The notes under the pieces are model-generated. The model did no database searches. It worked only from the letters and a program-made list of their open reading frames with translations, and had not been told where the DNA came from. The translations under genes were made by a program, and so were the position numbers. Positions 32,744 through 40,640 of a stretch of 64,000 nt of DNA are shown here, one piece after another; the stretch's first letter is position 1; each line of letters begins with the position of its first letter. Source of the DNA: JBCCGI01 sp039029355 (GTDB lineage Bacteria; Planctomycetota; UBA1135; GCA-002686595); contig JBCCGI010000001.1 in the NCBI GenBank assembly GCA_039029355.1, positions 223,258 through 287,257 on the forward strand. The letters run 5' to 3'.

Positions 32744-33996
32744 CGCCGCTCCGCCGCATTGAGCCGACCGAACTAGAGCGCGCCGCATCCGCGGTGCCGC
32801 CCGAGACCATCGCCGCCGCCGCGCGCATCCTGGATGAGGTCCGCGCGGAGGGAACCCCGGGCCTGCGGCGCTACGCCGAGCGCCTCGACGGCCTCGCACC
32901 CGACGCGCCGCTCGTTCTGGACCGCGCCGTGTTGCTGCGCGCGCTCGTCGAACGCCCGGCCGCCGAACGCGCGCTGCTCGAGCGCGTCGCCGCCCGCGTC
33001 GAGAGCTTCGCACGCGCGCAGCGCGACACGCTCGCCCCGCTCGACCACCCGGTCGAAGGCGGCCGCGCCGGGCACACCTGGGAACCGATCGAGCGCGCCG
33101 GCTGCTACGTGCCCGGGGGGCGCTACCCGCTGCCCTCGACCGCACTGATGACGGCCCTGGTCGCACGCGCCGCCGGGGTCCGCGAGGTCTGGATCGCCTC
33201 CCCATCGCCGCACCCCGTCACCCTCGCCGCCGCCGCCGTCGCGGGCGCCGACGCGGTGCTCTGCGCCGGCGGCGTGCAGGCCATCGCCGCGCTCGCGTAC
33301 GGCGTCGAGCCCGCCCCTCGCGTCGACCTGATCTGCGGCCCCGGCAACCGCTGGGTCACCGCGGCCAAGAAGCTGGTCTACGGCGACGTCGGCATCGACA
33401 TGCTGGCCGGGCCGAGCGAGCTCGTCGTCCTCGCCGACGACACCGCCGATCCGGGCCTCGTCGCCGCCGACCTACTGGCCCAGGCCGAGCACGACCCCGA
33501 CGCGCGGACGTTCCTGGTGACGACCTCACCGGAGCTCCTCGCCGCCACCGAGGCCGCACTCGAGGCGCAGCTCGCCGACCTCCCCACCGCCGACATCGCA
33601 CGCCGCGCCCTCGCCGGCGGCGGCGCGGTGCTGTGCGCCGACCTCGACGAGGCCTGCAACGCGTGCGACCGACTGGCACCGGAACACCTCGAAGTGCTCA
33701 CCCGCGACCCCGCCAACCTCGCCCCACGCCTACGCCACGCCGGCGCCCTCTTCCTGGGCCCCGGCAGCGCCGAGGTGCTGGGCGACTACGGCGCCGGCCC
33801 CAACCACGTGCTGCCCACGGGCGGCGCCTCGCGCTACACCGCCGGCCTGTCGGTGTTCACCTTCCTACGGCCGCGAACGTGGCTCCACACGCAGGATCCG
33901 ACCCAGGCCGCGACGGACGCGCAAGCCCTCGCGCGGCTGGAGGGCCTGGAAGCGCACGCGCGGGCGGCGGAGGTGCGGGTTGGAGGACGATGCTGA
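32740..33996 (+). CDS. hisD: Histidinol dehydrogenase
   Basis: 418 residues from the GTG at 32740 (GTGA overlap). AGCYVPGGRYPLPSTALMTALVA, VDLICGPGNRWVTAAKKLVYGDVGIDMLAGPSEL, AQAEHDPDA and DRLAPEHLEVL are signature HisD motifs, the Glu-His pair being catalytic; NHVLPTGGASRYTAGLSV is the C-terminal motif. It oxidises histidinol twice to histidine with NAD and zinc. Last gene of the operon; the roughly 200 bases to the convergent gene hold only a small hairpin. Confidence 0.95.
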   Translation: MTPLRRIEPTELERAASAVPPETIAAAARILDEVRAEGTPGLRRYAERLDGLAPDAPLVLDRAVLLRALVERPAAERALLERVAARVESFARAQRDTLAPLDHPVEGGRAGHTWEPIERAGCYVPGGRYPLPSTALMTALVARAAGVREVWIASPSPHPVTLAAAAVAGADAVLCAGGVQAIAALAYGVEPAPRVDLICGPGNRWVTAAKKLVYGDVGIDMLAGPSELVVLADDTADPGLVAADLLAQAEHDPDARTFLVTTSPELLAATEAALEAQLADLPTADIARRALAGGGAVLCADLDEACNACDRLAPEHLEVLTRDPANLAPRLRHAGALFLGPGSAEVLGDYGAGPNHVLPTGGASRYTAGLSVFTFLRPRTWLHTQDPTQAATDAQALARLEGLEAHARAAEVRVGGRC

Positions 33997-34169
33997 GACC
34001 GGCTCGCCCCCTGCGGAGCGAAGGCAACTAGACCCGCAGATCTACGCCGGCGCGAGCCTTAGCCCACGACGCGTTCCGAGGGAGGTCCTCGGATGGAGGC
34101 CGTCAGATCCCCAAAGGGGCGCACGGCCATTGGATGGGAGTCTCGGCCGGAATCGGCTACCTCGCCACA

Positions 34170-34189
34170 AGGCCCATTCCCAAGGGCCT
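34170..34189. terminator. Short hairpin between convergent his operon and serine hydrolase gene
   Basis: AGGCCC (34170-34175) pairs with GGGCCT (34184-34189) around an 8-base loop, 4 bases past the minus-strand stop at 34194. There is no strong T-run. Confidence 0.35.
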
Positions 34190-34193
34190 CGCC

Positions 34194-35912
34194 TCAGCGC
34201 TTCGTCGCCGTCACCGGCCCGCTCATCGTCCGCAGTGAGATCCCCGCCGGCGCCCCCTCGGCGTCCAGCACGAACGTCAGTCCGTTCGACTGGCCGTGGC
34301 GGATGTCGTAGCTGGCGAACGAGGTACTCGAAAGCGGGCGGAACGTGCGGGCGGGGGGCAGCTCGTCCACCATCAGTCCGACCAGGGCGTCGACGCCGTC
34401 GTCCCAGGCGTGCTGCACGAAGCGCGCGCCGCGGGCGAAGCCGAGGCGCAGGTGGACGCGGGCGCCGTAGGGGAGCGGGTCGGCGCCGAGGTACTCGACC
34501 TCTTCGAGTGGACCGAGTTGGTCCGTGAGCGTCGTCCAGGTTGCGGTCTCGCGCTCTTCGAGGTCGCCGGGGAAGCCGGGTGCGACGGCGTTGACGACGG
34601 CGGAGTAGTCGCCGCGGCCGGCGGCGGTGATGAGCTCCTTGGAGCGGGCGCCGAACGAGGCGTGGCGCGTGGCGCCGAAGCCGCGGGTGGTGAGCAGGTG
34701 CTCGAAGGCTTCGGCGTTGGCGCAGTAGGCGCGCAGGCCGTTGCCGTCGGGCTCGATTCGGATCTCGGCTTGGGAGGGCAGCACGTAGGTGCCCGCGTAC
34801 CGCTCGAGCTGGTCCGCGGGGAGCGGGACCACCTTCGGCGGCAGCGAGGCGCGCTCGCCGAACGCCAGCCGGCGCAGGGTCGGCGTGGTGCCGATCGCTC
34901 CGGCGTCGGCGTTGTTGGACGCGATGAACAGCACGACGTCGTCGTTCAGGTAGCGCAGGTAGTCGGCCGCGAAGATCCCGTTGCCGCCGTTGTGCGTGAC
35001 GAGGTAGCGCGGCGTCGGCTCGATCGACCAGCCGTAGCCGTAGTAGGAGCCGGCGCCCGGGCCCTCGGCGATGTGCCGGCCGTAGAGCTCCTCCTTCGAC
35101 TCGGCGGAAAGCAGCTCGTCGCCCGCCAGGGCCTGGTGCCAGCGGTACATGTCGCCGATCGTGGAGTGCACCCCGCCGTTGCCCCGCAGGGCCCAGTAGG
35201 GTCCATCCTCGCCCATCGGACGCCCGAGCACGGTGCCCCAGCGCTCGCCGCTGCGGTAGCCGATGGCGAGTCGGTCGCCGTAGTCGGGCAGCACGTAGCC
35301 GGTGTCGAGCATGCCGGCGGGCTCGAAGAGCTCGGTGCGCAGGAAGCGCTCGTAGCTCTGATCGCTGAGCTGCTCGACGATCGCGGCGAGCAGGCTGAAG
35401 CCGGAGTTGGCGTAGTGGAACTCATCCCCCGGCGCCGAGAGCAACTGGGACGCCAGCGCACGACGCACGTATTCCTCGCGCCCGACCGGGTCGTGGTCGC
35501 TGTCGGCGAAGTCCGAGCGCAGCCCCGAGGAGTGCGTCAGCAGGTGGTGCAGCGTGATCCCCGCCTTGTCGGGCGGCACGTCGTCGAAGTAGAGCTCGAT
35601 CGGGTCGTCCACGCTCAGCTCGCCGCGCTCCTGCAGCAGCAGGATGGCCGCGCCGGTGAACTGCTTCGTGATCGAGCCCGTGCTGAAGACCGTGTCGGTC
35701 GTCACGGGGCGGGCCTGCTCGCGGTCGGCGACGCCGTAGCCCTTGGCCAGGGCGACTCCGTCCGAGTCGGCGTAGAGCGCGACGCCGGCGAAGCCGAAGG
35801 CCTCGAGGCGCGACAGGTAGTCGTCGATCCCGGCGGCGATCTCGCCGCGCACGATCGGCTCGTCCCCCGCGGGGAAGACGGCAAGACACGACAAGAGCAT
35901 GGAAACGATCAC
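34194..35912 (-). CDS. Class C beta-lactamase-family serine hydrolase
   Basis: 572 residues. The GTG at 35912 overlaps the blaR1-like stop (GTGA); an ATG at 35900 also gives a signal sequence (MLLSCLAVFPAG). Catalytic motifs are complete: SxxK in FSTGSITKQFTGAAI, YxN in FHYANSGFSLLAAIVEQ, and HxG in VTHNGGNGIF replacing KTG. HLLTHSSGLR is typical. The C-terminal 200 residues form beta-rich extra domains, as in D-aminopeptidase/esterase relatives. Exported. Placement behind blaI-blaR1-like genes suggests induction by a cell-wall or beta-lactam signal, but the length and domains favour a peptidase or esterase over a true beta-lactamase. Confidence 0.82.
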   Translation of the reverse strand: MIVSMLLSCLAVFPAGDEPIVRGEIAAGIDDYLSRLEAFGFAGVALYADSDGVALAKGYGVADREQARPVTTDTVFSTGSITKQFTGAAILLLQERGELSVDDPIELYFDDVPPDKAGITLHHLLTHSSGLRSDFADSDHDPVGREEYVRRALASQLLSAPGDEFHYANSGFSLLAAIVEQLSDQSYERFLRTELFEPAGMLDTGYVLPDYGDRLAIGYRSGERWGTVLGRPMGEDGPYWALRGNGGVHSTIGDMYRWHQALAGDELLSAESKEELYGRHIAEGPGAGSYYGYGWSIEPTPRYLVTHNGGNGIFAADYLRYLNDDVVLFIASNNADAGAIGTTPTLRRLAFGERASLPPKVVPLPADQLERYAGTYVLPSQAEIRIEPDGNGLRAYCANAEAFEHLLTTRGFGATRHASFGARSKELITAAGRGDYSAVVNAVAPGFPGDLEERETATWTTLTDQLGPLEEVEYLGADPLPYGARVHLRLGFARGARFVQHAWDDGVDALVGLMVDELPPARTFRPLSSTSFASYDIRHGQSNGLTFVLDAEGAPAGISLRTMSGPVTATKR

Positions 35913-37234
35913 CGGTTCACCTCCTCTTCTTCTTCACGGATACGCAGGACTTCACGCTCGACCTCGAGGGCTCCGGGCTCGGGCCGGTCGGGCGGTTCGC
36001 GGGTGAGCATCGCCTCGTGCCAGGCCTCGGCCTCGGCGTCGATCGGGCGCTCCTCACCGTTCACGAAGTACGTGTGGGTCGGGAGCCCGTCGGGTCCGGG
36101 TCGGGTCTCCCAGCGGCGCTCGCTGCCGTCGATCTTCTCGATCAGGGTCGTGTGCTCGCCGGTCTCCAGAACTTCGCGCAGCTGGCCCAACCAATGCACC
36201 GCCAGCTCCTTCTCGGCATGGGCGCGGTCGAGCTCCAAGCGCGCTTGGTGCGAGCCGCATCCCGGCGCGCCGGCGACGACGCCGACGAGAAGGAGCGCGA
36301 GCAAGCCGGCGGGAACGCCGCAGCGAGCGCGCGGAGCGTCGGCCGCCGCGCGCGCGCCCAGCACGCGTCGCACGCGGGCGAGGAGCGGGCCGTCGGTGGC
36401 CGCCAGGGCAGGCTGCGCGGCGAAGGGTGGCGTGGCGCGCAGGTCCTCTAGCCGCACCAGGGCGCGGGCGTAGGTCGCCGGCTCGCCGACGACGCCGACC
36501 GCCGCGTCGTCGCAGCAGAGCTCGCGCTCTTCCCGAATGCGGCGCGAGAGGATCCAGACGGCGGGATGGAAGAAGAGCAGCACCTCGACCGCGCACTGGA
36601 GCAGGTTGACGAGGTAGTCCGCGCGCCGCACATGCGCCAGCTCGTGCGCCACGACCGCCTCGAGCTCGCGCGGCGACAGGCTGAGCAGCGCGCCCGCGGG
36701 CAGCAGCACGGCCGGGCGCAGCCAGCCGACGACGAGCGGGACGTCGACGCGGCGCGACGCCAGGAAGCGCACGGCGCGGCGAACGCGCATGTGCTCCGCC
36801 AGCGCGGCGAAGCGCTCGGCCAGCTCCGGCGGCAACGCCCCGACGTCGACGCGCGCCAGGCGCCGCGCCATACGCCAGCCTCCGACGAGCCGCGCCGAGA
36901 GCACAAGCACCCCCGCGCACCAGGCCGCGACCGCGAGGGCGAGCCAGGACTCCCCCGGCCCTCCGCCCGCGTGGGGCGAACCGGAAGCGCTCCCGCCGGC
37001 GGCGCCCGACCCGAAGACCGCGGACGCCACGAGCGTGACCGCCGGCGCCAGCGCGAGCAGACCCAGCGCGACGACCGCCGCGGCGTAGCGCGCCTCCGGC
37101 GAGCGGCGAACCAGCGCGCGCTGAGCCGCGGCGTGAACGAGCAGCACGAGCGCGCCCTGCCAAAGCAGGTGCACGAGCGCCCACCCGAGCGCCAGCGAGC
37201 CCGGCGACTGAAACGGTTCCAGCCAGGCGCTCAT
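35909..37234 (-). CDS. BlaR1/MecR1-like M56 membrane peptidase
   Basis: 441 residues from the ATG at 37234. Several transmembrane helices (about 13-38, 51-75, 97-115, 275-293) surround the M56 zinc site AVVAHELAHVRRADYLVN (H197, E198, H201), with EERELCCDDAAV providing the third ligand. In BlaR1 this protease is activated by an external sensor and destroys the BlaI repressor. The usual penicillin-binding sensor domain is missing; instead a roughly 140-residue charged tail follows the last helix. It is between blaI-like and serine hydrolase genes with 4-base overlaps on both sides, so all three are one operon. Confidence 0.85.
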   Translation of the reverse strand: MSAWLEPFQSPGSLALGWALVHLLWQGALVLLVHAAAQRALVRRSPEARYAAAVVALGLLALAPAVTLVASAVFGSGAAGGSASGSPHAGGGPGESWLALAVAAWCAGVLVLSARLVGGWRMARRLARVDVGALPPELAERFAALAEHMRVRRAVRFLASRRVDVPLVVGWLRPAVLLPAGALLSLSPRELEAVVAHELAHVRRADYLVNLLQCAVEVLLFFHPAVWILSRRIREERELCCDDAAVGVVGEPATYARALVRLEDLRATPPFAAQPALAATDGPLLARVRRVLGARAAADAPRARCGVPAGLLALLLVGVVAGAPGCGSHQARLELDRAHAEKELAVHWLGQLREVLETGEHTTLIEKIDGSERRWETRPGPDGLPTHTYFVNGEERPIDAEAEAWHEAMLTREPPDRPEPGALEVEREVLRIREEEEEVNR

Positions 37235-37611
37235 CGCGAGCCTCCTTCCAGCTCGTCCAGCAGGCGTCGGATCTCGGCCAGCTCTTCGGGCTCGGCGGGC
37301 CGGTCGGCGAGCGCCCGCATGACGAGCGCCTTGGCCGAGCCCGCAAAGGCGCGGTCCATCAGGTCGCCGACCATGCTGCCCTGGGCCTCCTCCTCGGCGA
37401 GCCGGGCGCGGTAGACGTGCGAGCGCTGGCTCTCGTCGCGCTCGACCAGCTGCTTCTCCGTCATGATCTGCAGCAGCTTGAGCACCGTCGTGTAGCCGAC
37501 ATCGCGCCGCTGAGAGAGCTGGTCGTGCACCGCCCGCACGGTCGCGGGGCCGGTGGCCCAGAGGATCTGGAGCAGCTCGAGCTCCGAAGGCGTGGGTCTC
37601 GGATGCGTCAT
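37231..37611 (-). CDS. BlaI/MecI-family transcriptional repressor
   Basis: 126 residues from the ATG at 37611. PTPSELELLQILWATGPATVRAVHDQL and DVGYTTVLKLLQIMTEKQLVERDE are the winged-helix motifs of the BlaI/MecI family, and the C-terminal helices (SAKALVMRALAD, EELAEIRRLLDEL) are the dimerisation part cleaved or released during induction. Length is typical. It overlaps the M56 gene by 4 bases. It probably binds the two dyads at 37621-37661 just upstream and represses its own operon. Confidence 0.9.
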   Translation of the reverse strand: MTHPRPTPSELELLQILWATGPATVRAVHDQLSQRRDVGYTTVLKLLQIMTEKQLVERDESQRSHVYRARLAEEEAQGSMVGDLMDRAFAGSAKALVMRALADRPAEPEELAEIRRLLDELEGGSR

Positions 37612-37620
37612 GACGCGACA

Positions 37621-37661
37621 GTACGAAGGCCTTCGGACTTTGTGTGCGAAGAGCTTCGTAC
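37621..37661 (-). promoter_or_regulatory. Two dyad operators upstream of the blaI-like gene
   Basis: GTACGAAGGCCTTCGGAC (37621-37638) and GTGCGAAGAGCTTCGTAC (37644-37661) are two near-palindromes sharing the form GTRCGAAG-NN-CTTCGKAC, with centres 23 bases apart. The first starts 10 bases before the repressor ATG and overlaps a -10-like TACTGT. Tandem dyads are the arrangement known for BlaI-type repressors. Confidence 0.7.
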
Positions 37662-37886
37662 TTTTGCCCGAGACGGCCCTAAAGACGCTGTGAGAAGGAG
37701 GTTACCTCGTAGAGAGGGTGGACCGCCGCGGCGGCGTGGGGACGGCTTGGGACACGACCAGCAGCCGCCGCGGCGATCCGCTCCGACGCCACGCTCCTGA
37801 GACAGGGCGCCGGAGGACAGCGCGCGCGGGGGTCCTTTCGCGGGCGGGACGACTTTTTTCGGGACCGCCCCTTGCGCGTGTGCAAT

Positions 37887-37901
37887 TGAGACGCATTCTC
37901 A
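37887..37901 (+). promoter_or_regulatory. Fur-box-like inverted repeat
   Basis: TGAGA-CGCAT-TCTCA (37887-37901), preceded by TGCAAT, resembles Fur boxes of the TTGAGAATnATTCTCA type. It overlaps a region after a TTGCGC -35-like hexamer at 37872 and lies 67 bases before the gene at 37969. The rest of the 37662-37968 gap shows GC-rich repeats but no gene. Confidence 0.35.
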
Positions 37902-37968
37902 GCAGGCGAACCCGATCGGTCAACCCCCAACCCGTCGCAGGCCGCCGCGACGCGAAGCGAGAAGCGCC

Positions 37969-38412
37969 ATGGACTCACTGCCTCTGAACAAGCTCGACTG
38001 CAACTCGCTCGATCTCGTCCTCACCCTCTGTGTGGATCATGGCGACCTGTCCGCCCTCGGCGCGCCGACCGGTTCGGGCTCGGGGTGGATCCCGAACGCG
38101 GTCGCGGCACGGGGTTGGCTCCACCGCGCGTGCCACCAGGATCAGCGCCGAGCCGAACGGCTGTCCGACCGACTGGACCTGCGCTGGGCCGACGAGGTGG
38201 CGCTCACGCGAGCGGCGAATGCGAACGAGCTGCGCTCGCTCGCGGCGCACGCCACCTGCCCCCCGATCGAGCGCCACCGCGGGCTCCTCTGGAGCCTGCT
38301 CACCGACGCGCGGCCGGACGTGCGGTGCCTGGGCAGCGCGCTCGGCCGCACCTGGATCGTGCAGGCGTGCGCTCCCGCCGCAATCGGCGAAGGCGCACGC
38401 GCTTCGCGCTGA
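37969..38412 (+). CDS. Hypothetical protein, possibly iron-regulated
   Basis: 147 residues from the ATG at 37969, with high G/C third positions throughout. No signal peptide or membrane segment. The sequence is helical and includes five Cys/His-rich spots (LTLCVDHGD, HRACHQD, HATCPP), but no ordered metal motif is recognised. An antisense frame of similar length (37975-38427) is judged a shadow because its codon use is less biased and it lacks a start context. The Fur-box-like site 67 bases upstream is the only functional hint. It is followed after 31 bases by the Asp-box protein gene. Confidence 0.5.
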   Translation: MDSLPLNKLDCNSLDLVLTLCVDHGDLSALGAPTGSGSGWIPNAVAARGWLHRACHQDQRRAERLSDRLDLRWADEVALTRAANANELRSLAAHATCPPIERHRGLLWSLLTDARPDVRCLGSALGRTWIVQACAPAAIGEGARASR

Positions 38413-38443
38413 CCCCCTCAACAGCAACCCCGCGTACCTCCCA

Positions 38444-40258
38444 ATGCACGCACAGTGTCCCTTCTCCCGCTGGCAGCTCGGCCTGCTGCTCGGCCTCGCC
38501 GCTCCCCTCGCCGCCCAGGACCCCTACGTCCGTCCTAAGCAGCAGATCGACCTAACTTCGACCGGAATCGGCCTTCAGCCCAGCGTCTCGTCCGGCGAGG
38601 TTCTGACCGCGATCGTGTACTTCGACGGCGGCAGCGCCGGCTCCGACAACGTCTACTCGGTCATCGGCCCCGGCAACGGCACGACCTGGCTCGCGCCCGA
38701 GCGCGTCGACGACGACACGACCGCCGCCAGCAAGCTCACGCAGTTCGACTCCGCGTACGTCAGCGGCGACGTGGTCTACGCGCTCTGGAAGGATGAGCGC
38801 AACGGCTCGTCGAACGACGACCTCTACTTCGCGCGGCGTCCCGCCGGCGCGGGCGCCTTCGATGCGAACGTGCAGATCGACACCGGCGTTGCGACCGGTA
38901 CCAACGGGCGCGTCAACGCCTGGCGCATGGCCGTCAGCGAGGATCCCGTAGGCGACCACATCTACATCCTCGCGCAGGTGGATACGCCGGCGGAGTCCAA
39001 CGACACGCTGTATCTCACCGCGTCGCACGACGGCGGCCAGACCTTCGGATCCGGCGTGCTCGTGCCCCAGACGACTTCGCCTTTCTCAGTCGAGAGCATC
39101 GCCATCGCGGCCGAGGGAATGACCGTGCACGTCTCGTGGGCCGACGACCGCAACGACCCGGAGGCCGGCTCGAGCGGCACGCTGGACGACGTCTGGTACC
39201 AGCGCAGCACCGACGGCGGGCAGACGTTCCTGTCCGCGGACGTGCAGCTCGACTCATCCGGTCCGCAGTCGGGTGACTCGGCCGCGACCGGCACCACCGG
39301 CTTCCGTATCGACACGGTCGGCAACCTGGTCGTGGCCGCGTGGCTCGAGGAGATCACCGACCCGACTGACGAGGAGGTCCGCGTGGCCGTCTCGGTCGAC
39401 GGTGGAAGCACCTGGGCGGCCGACGTGCTCGTCGGCGGCTACGACATCGCCGGCGGCGACGACGTCGACACGATGGACATGAAGCTGGCGGCCAACGGCA
39501 ACATCTGCGTCGCCTACAACGACAACCGCACCGGTGAGGGGACGCTGGACCGCATGTACGTGTCCACCTCGACCGACGCCGGCGTCAGCTGGAGCGAGGT
39601 CCAGGTCTCGGGCATCGACGGCGGCAACGACCCGCGCTTCGCGGGCTCGGGCGCCTTCATCGGGCTCTGCTTCGCCGACGACAACGGCCCGAACAACGCC
39701 GCGATGGGCGCCGATTCGTCGGACTCGGGCGTCACCTGGCGCACCGGTATCCAGCTCCAGGACAAGACCACCGACGCCGACAGCGCCGTCGGCGGCTGGA
39801 ACGAGCTGTACAAGAACTGGACGCACGCCTGGCTCGCGAACGACGTGAGCACGAACAACGTGTTCGTCGGCGGCTACCGCGCCCAGAACGTCGAGCCGTC
39901 GGTGGTCGGCCCCGACGGCTCCGGCAACTACACCGTGGACTTCGAGCTCTTCGACTTCCCGGACTCCGACTCGCTGGGCATCGTCCTGATCGCGGCGACG
40001 CCCGGCTTCTTCCCGCTCGCTGCGTTTGGCGATGCGCGTGACCTCGGCCTGACGGCTGATGGGCTCTTCGATTTTTCCTCCGGATCAGCCCTTTGGCTAA
40101 CCAGCCTCTCTGGTGGGGATGGTTCCGCTCCGACCCTGGTCACCGACCTGATCGGCCCCGGGTTCAGCTTCGTTGCGACTGCGTTCTCCTTCGATTTCCC
40201 GTCAGGGGTGTTCACGATTGGAGAGCTGAGCGACGTAGTGCCCGTGGTCGTGCCCTAG
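38444..40258 (+). CDS. Secreted Asp-box (BNR/sialidase-fold) repeat protein
   Basis: 604 residues from the ATG at 38444, chosen by the signal peptide (RWQLGLLLGLAAPLAAQ). At least five Asp-box motifs (SxDxGxxW/F) are seen: SHDGGQTFGSG, STDGGQTFLSA, SVDGGSTWAAD, STDAGVSWSEV and SSDSGVTWRTG. They are spaced 50-90 residues apart and predict a sialidase-type six-bladed propeller. Catalytic residues of true sialidases (Arg triad, Tyr/Glu pair) cannot be placed, so a binding or other glycan role is as likely. The last roughly 110 residues form a separate beta domain with FELFDFPDSDSLGIVLI. Confidence 0.72.
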   Translation: MHAQCPFSRWQLGLLLGLAAPLAAQDPYVRPKQQIDLTSTGIGLQPSVSSGEVLTAIVYFDGGSAGSDNVYSVIGPGNGTTWLAPERVDDDTTAASKLTQFDSAYVSGDVVYALWKDERNGSSNDDLYFARRPAGAGAFDANVQIDTGVATGTNGRVNAWRMAVSEDPVGDHIYILAQVDTPAESNDTLYLTASHDGGQTFGSGVLVPQTTSPFSVESIAIAAEGMTVHVSWADDRNDPEAGSSGTLDDVWYQRSTDGGQTFLSADVQLDSSGPQSGDSAATGTTGFRIDTVGNLVVAAWLEEITDPTDEEVRVAVSVDGGSTWAADVLVGGYDIAGGDDVDTMDMKLAANGNICVAYNDNRTGEGTLDRMYVSTSTDAGVSWSEVQVSGIDGGNDPRFAGSGAFIGLCFADDNGPNNAAMGADSSDSGVTWRTGIQLQDKTTDADSAVGGWNELYKNWTHAWLANDVSTNNVFVGGYRAQNVEPSVVGPDGSGNYTVDFELFDFPDSDSLGIVLIAATPGFFPLAAFGDARDLGLTADGLFDFSSGSALWLTSLSGGDGSAPTLVTDLIGPGFSFVATAFSFDFPSGVFTIGELSDVVPVVVP

Positions 40259-40266
40259 CGCAGCTG

Positions 40267-40317
40267 GCGGGGCGCTCCGACGCTTGCTCCTCCGAAGCTT
40301 GCGTCGGGGCGCCCCGC
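40267..40317. terminator. Long bidirectional terminator hairpin
   Basis: The 17-base arms 40267-40283 and 40301-40317 pair fully with one G-U pair (left arm starts GCGGGGCGC, right arm ends GCGCCCCGC) around a 17-base loop. It begins 8 bases past the stop of the Asp-box gene and lies 11 bases before the end of the convergent gene at 40329. TCTCTT follows on the plus strand. Confidence 0.75.
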
Positions 40318-40328
40318 TCTCTTCCCGC

Positions 40329-40631
40329 TTAGTCGTCCTTGCGCTTGCGCTTCTTGCGCTTGCGCCCTTCCTTCCGGCGCCGCGACTTGCCGAGCGACGT
40401 AGCGTCGACGAGCGCCGCCAGCAGCACGATCGCCGTCGGCCAACCGCGGAGCTCGCCGTGGGTGTTGATGGCCCAGGCGTAGACCATCGTCGTCAGCGGC
40501 AGGAAGAAGAAGCCGAGCAGCGGCACCCAAAGGCTGTCGTACGCGCGGCCGATGTAGTCGCTCAACAGCACCACCAGCAGGAACGCCAGGCGCGGGAACG
40601 CCACGGCGAGGGTGGCTAGGCAGCAGTTCAT
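40329..40631 (-). CDS. Small membrane protein with polybasic tail
   Basis: 100 residues from the ATG at 40631. Three hydrophobic stretches (about 3-24, 34-53 and 64-74) suggest two or three membrane helices, followed by a strongly basic C-terminus (SRRRKEGRKRKKRKRKDD) that should stay in the cytoplasm. No family is recognised. It lies 9 bases downstream of mnmH and is probably co-transcribed with it. Confidence 0.55.
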   Translation of the reverse strand: MNCCLATLAVAFPRLAFLLVVLLSDYIGRAYDSLWVPLLGFFFLPLTTMVYAWAINTHGELRGWPTAIVLLAALVDATSLGKSRRRKEGRKRKKRKRKDD

Positions 40632-40640
40632 AGCTGCCCC

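Noticed and set aside
34194..35912. True beta-lactamase resistance gene
   Set aside because: SxxK and YxN are present, but the third motif is HxG, the protein is far longer than class C enzymes, and the BlaR1-like partner lacks a beta-lactam sensor.
37975..38427. 150-codon minus-strand open frame
   Set aside because: Complement of the hypothetical gene at 37969; weaker start context and poorer codon bias.
38444..40258. Functional sialidase
   Set aside because: Asp-boxes only show the propeller fold; the Arg triad and catalytic Tyr/Glu could not be placed.
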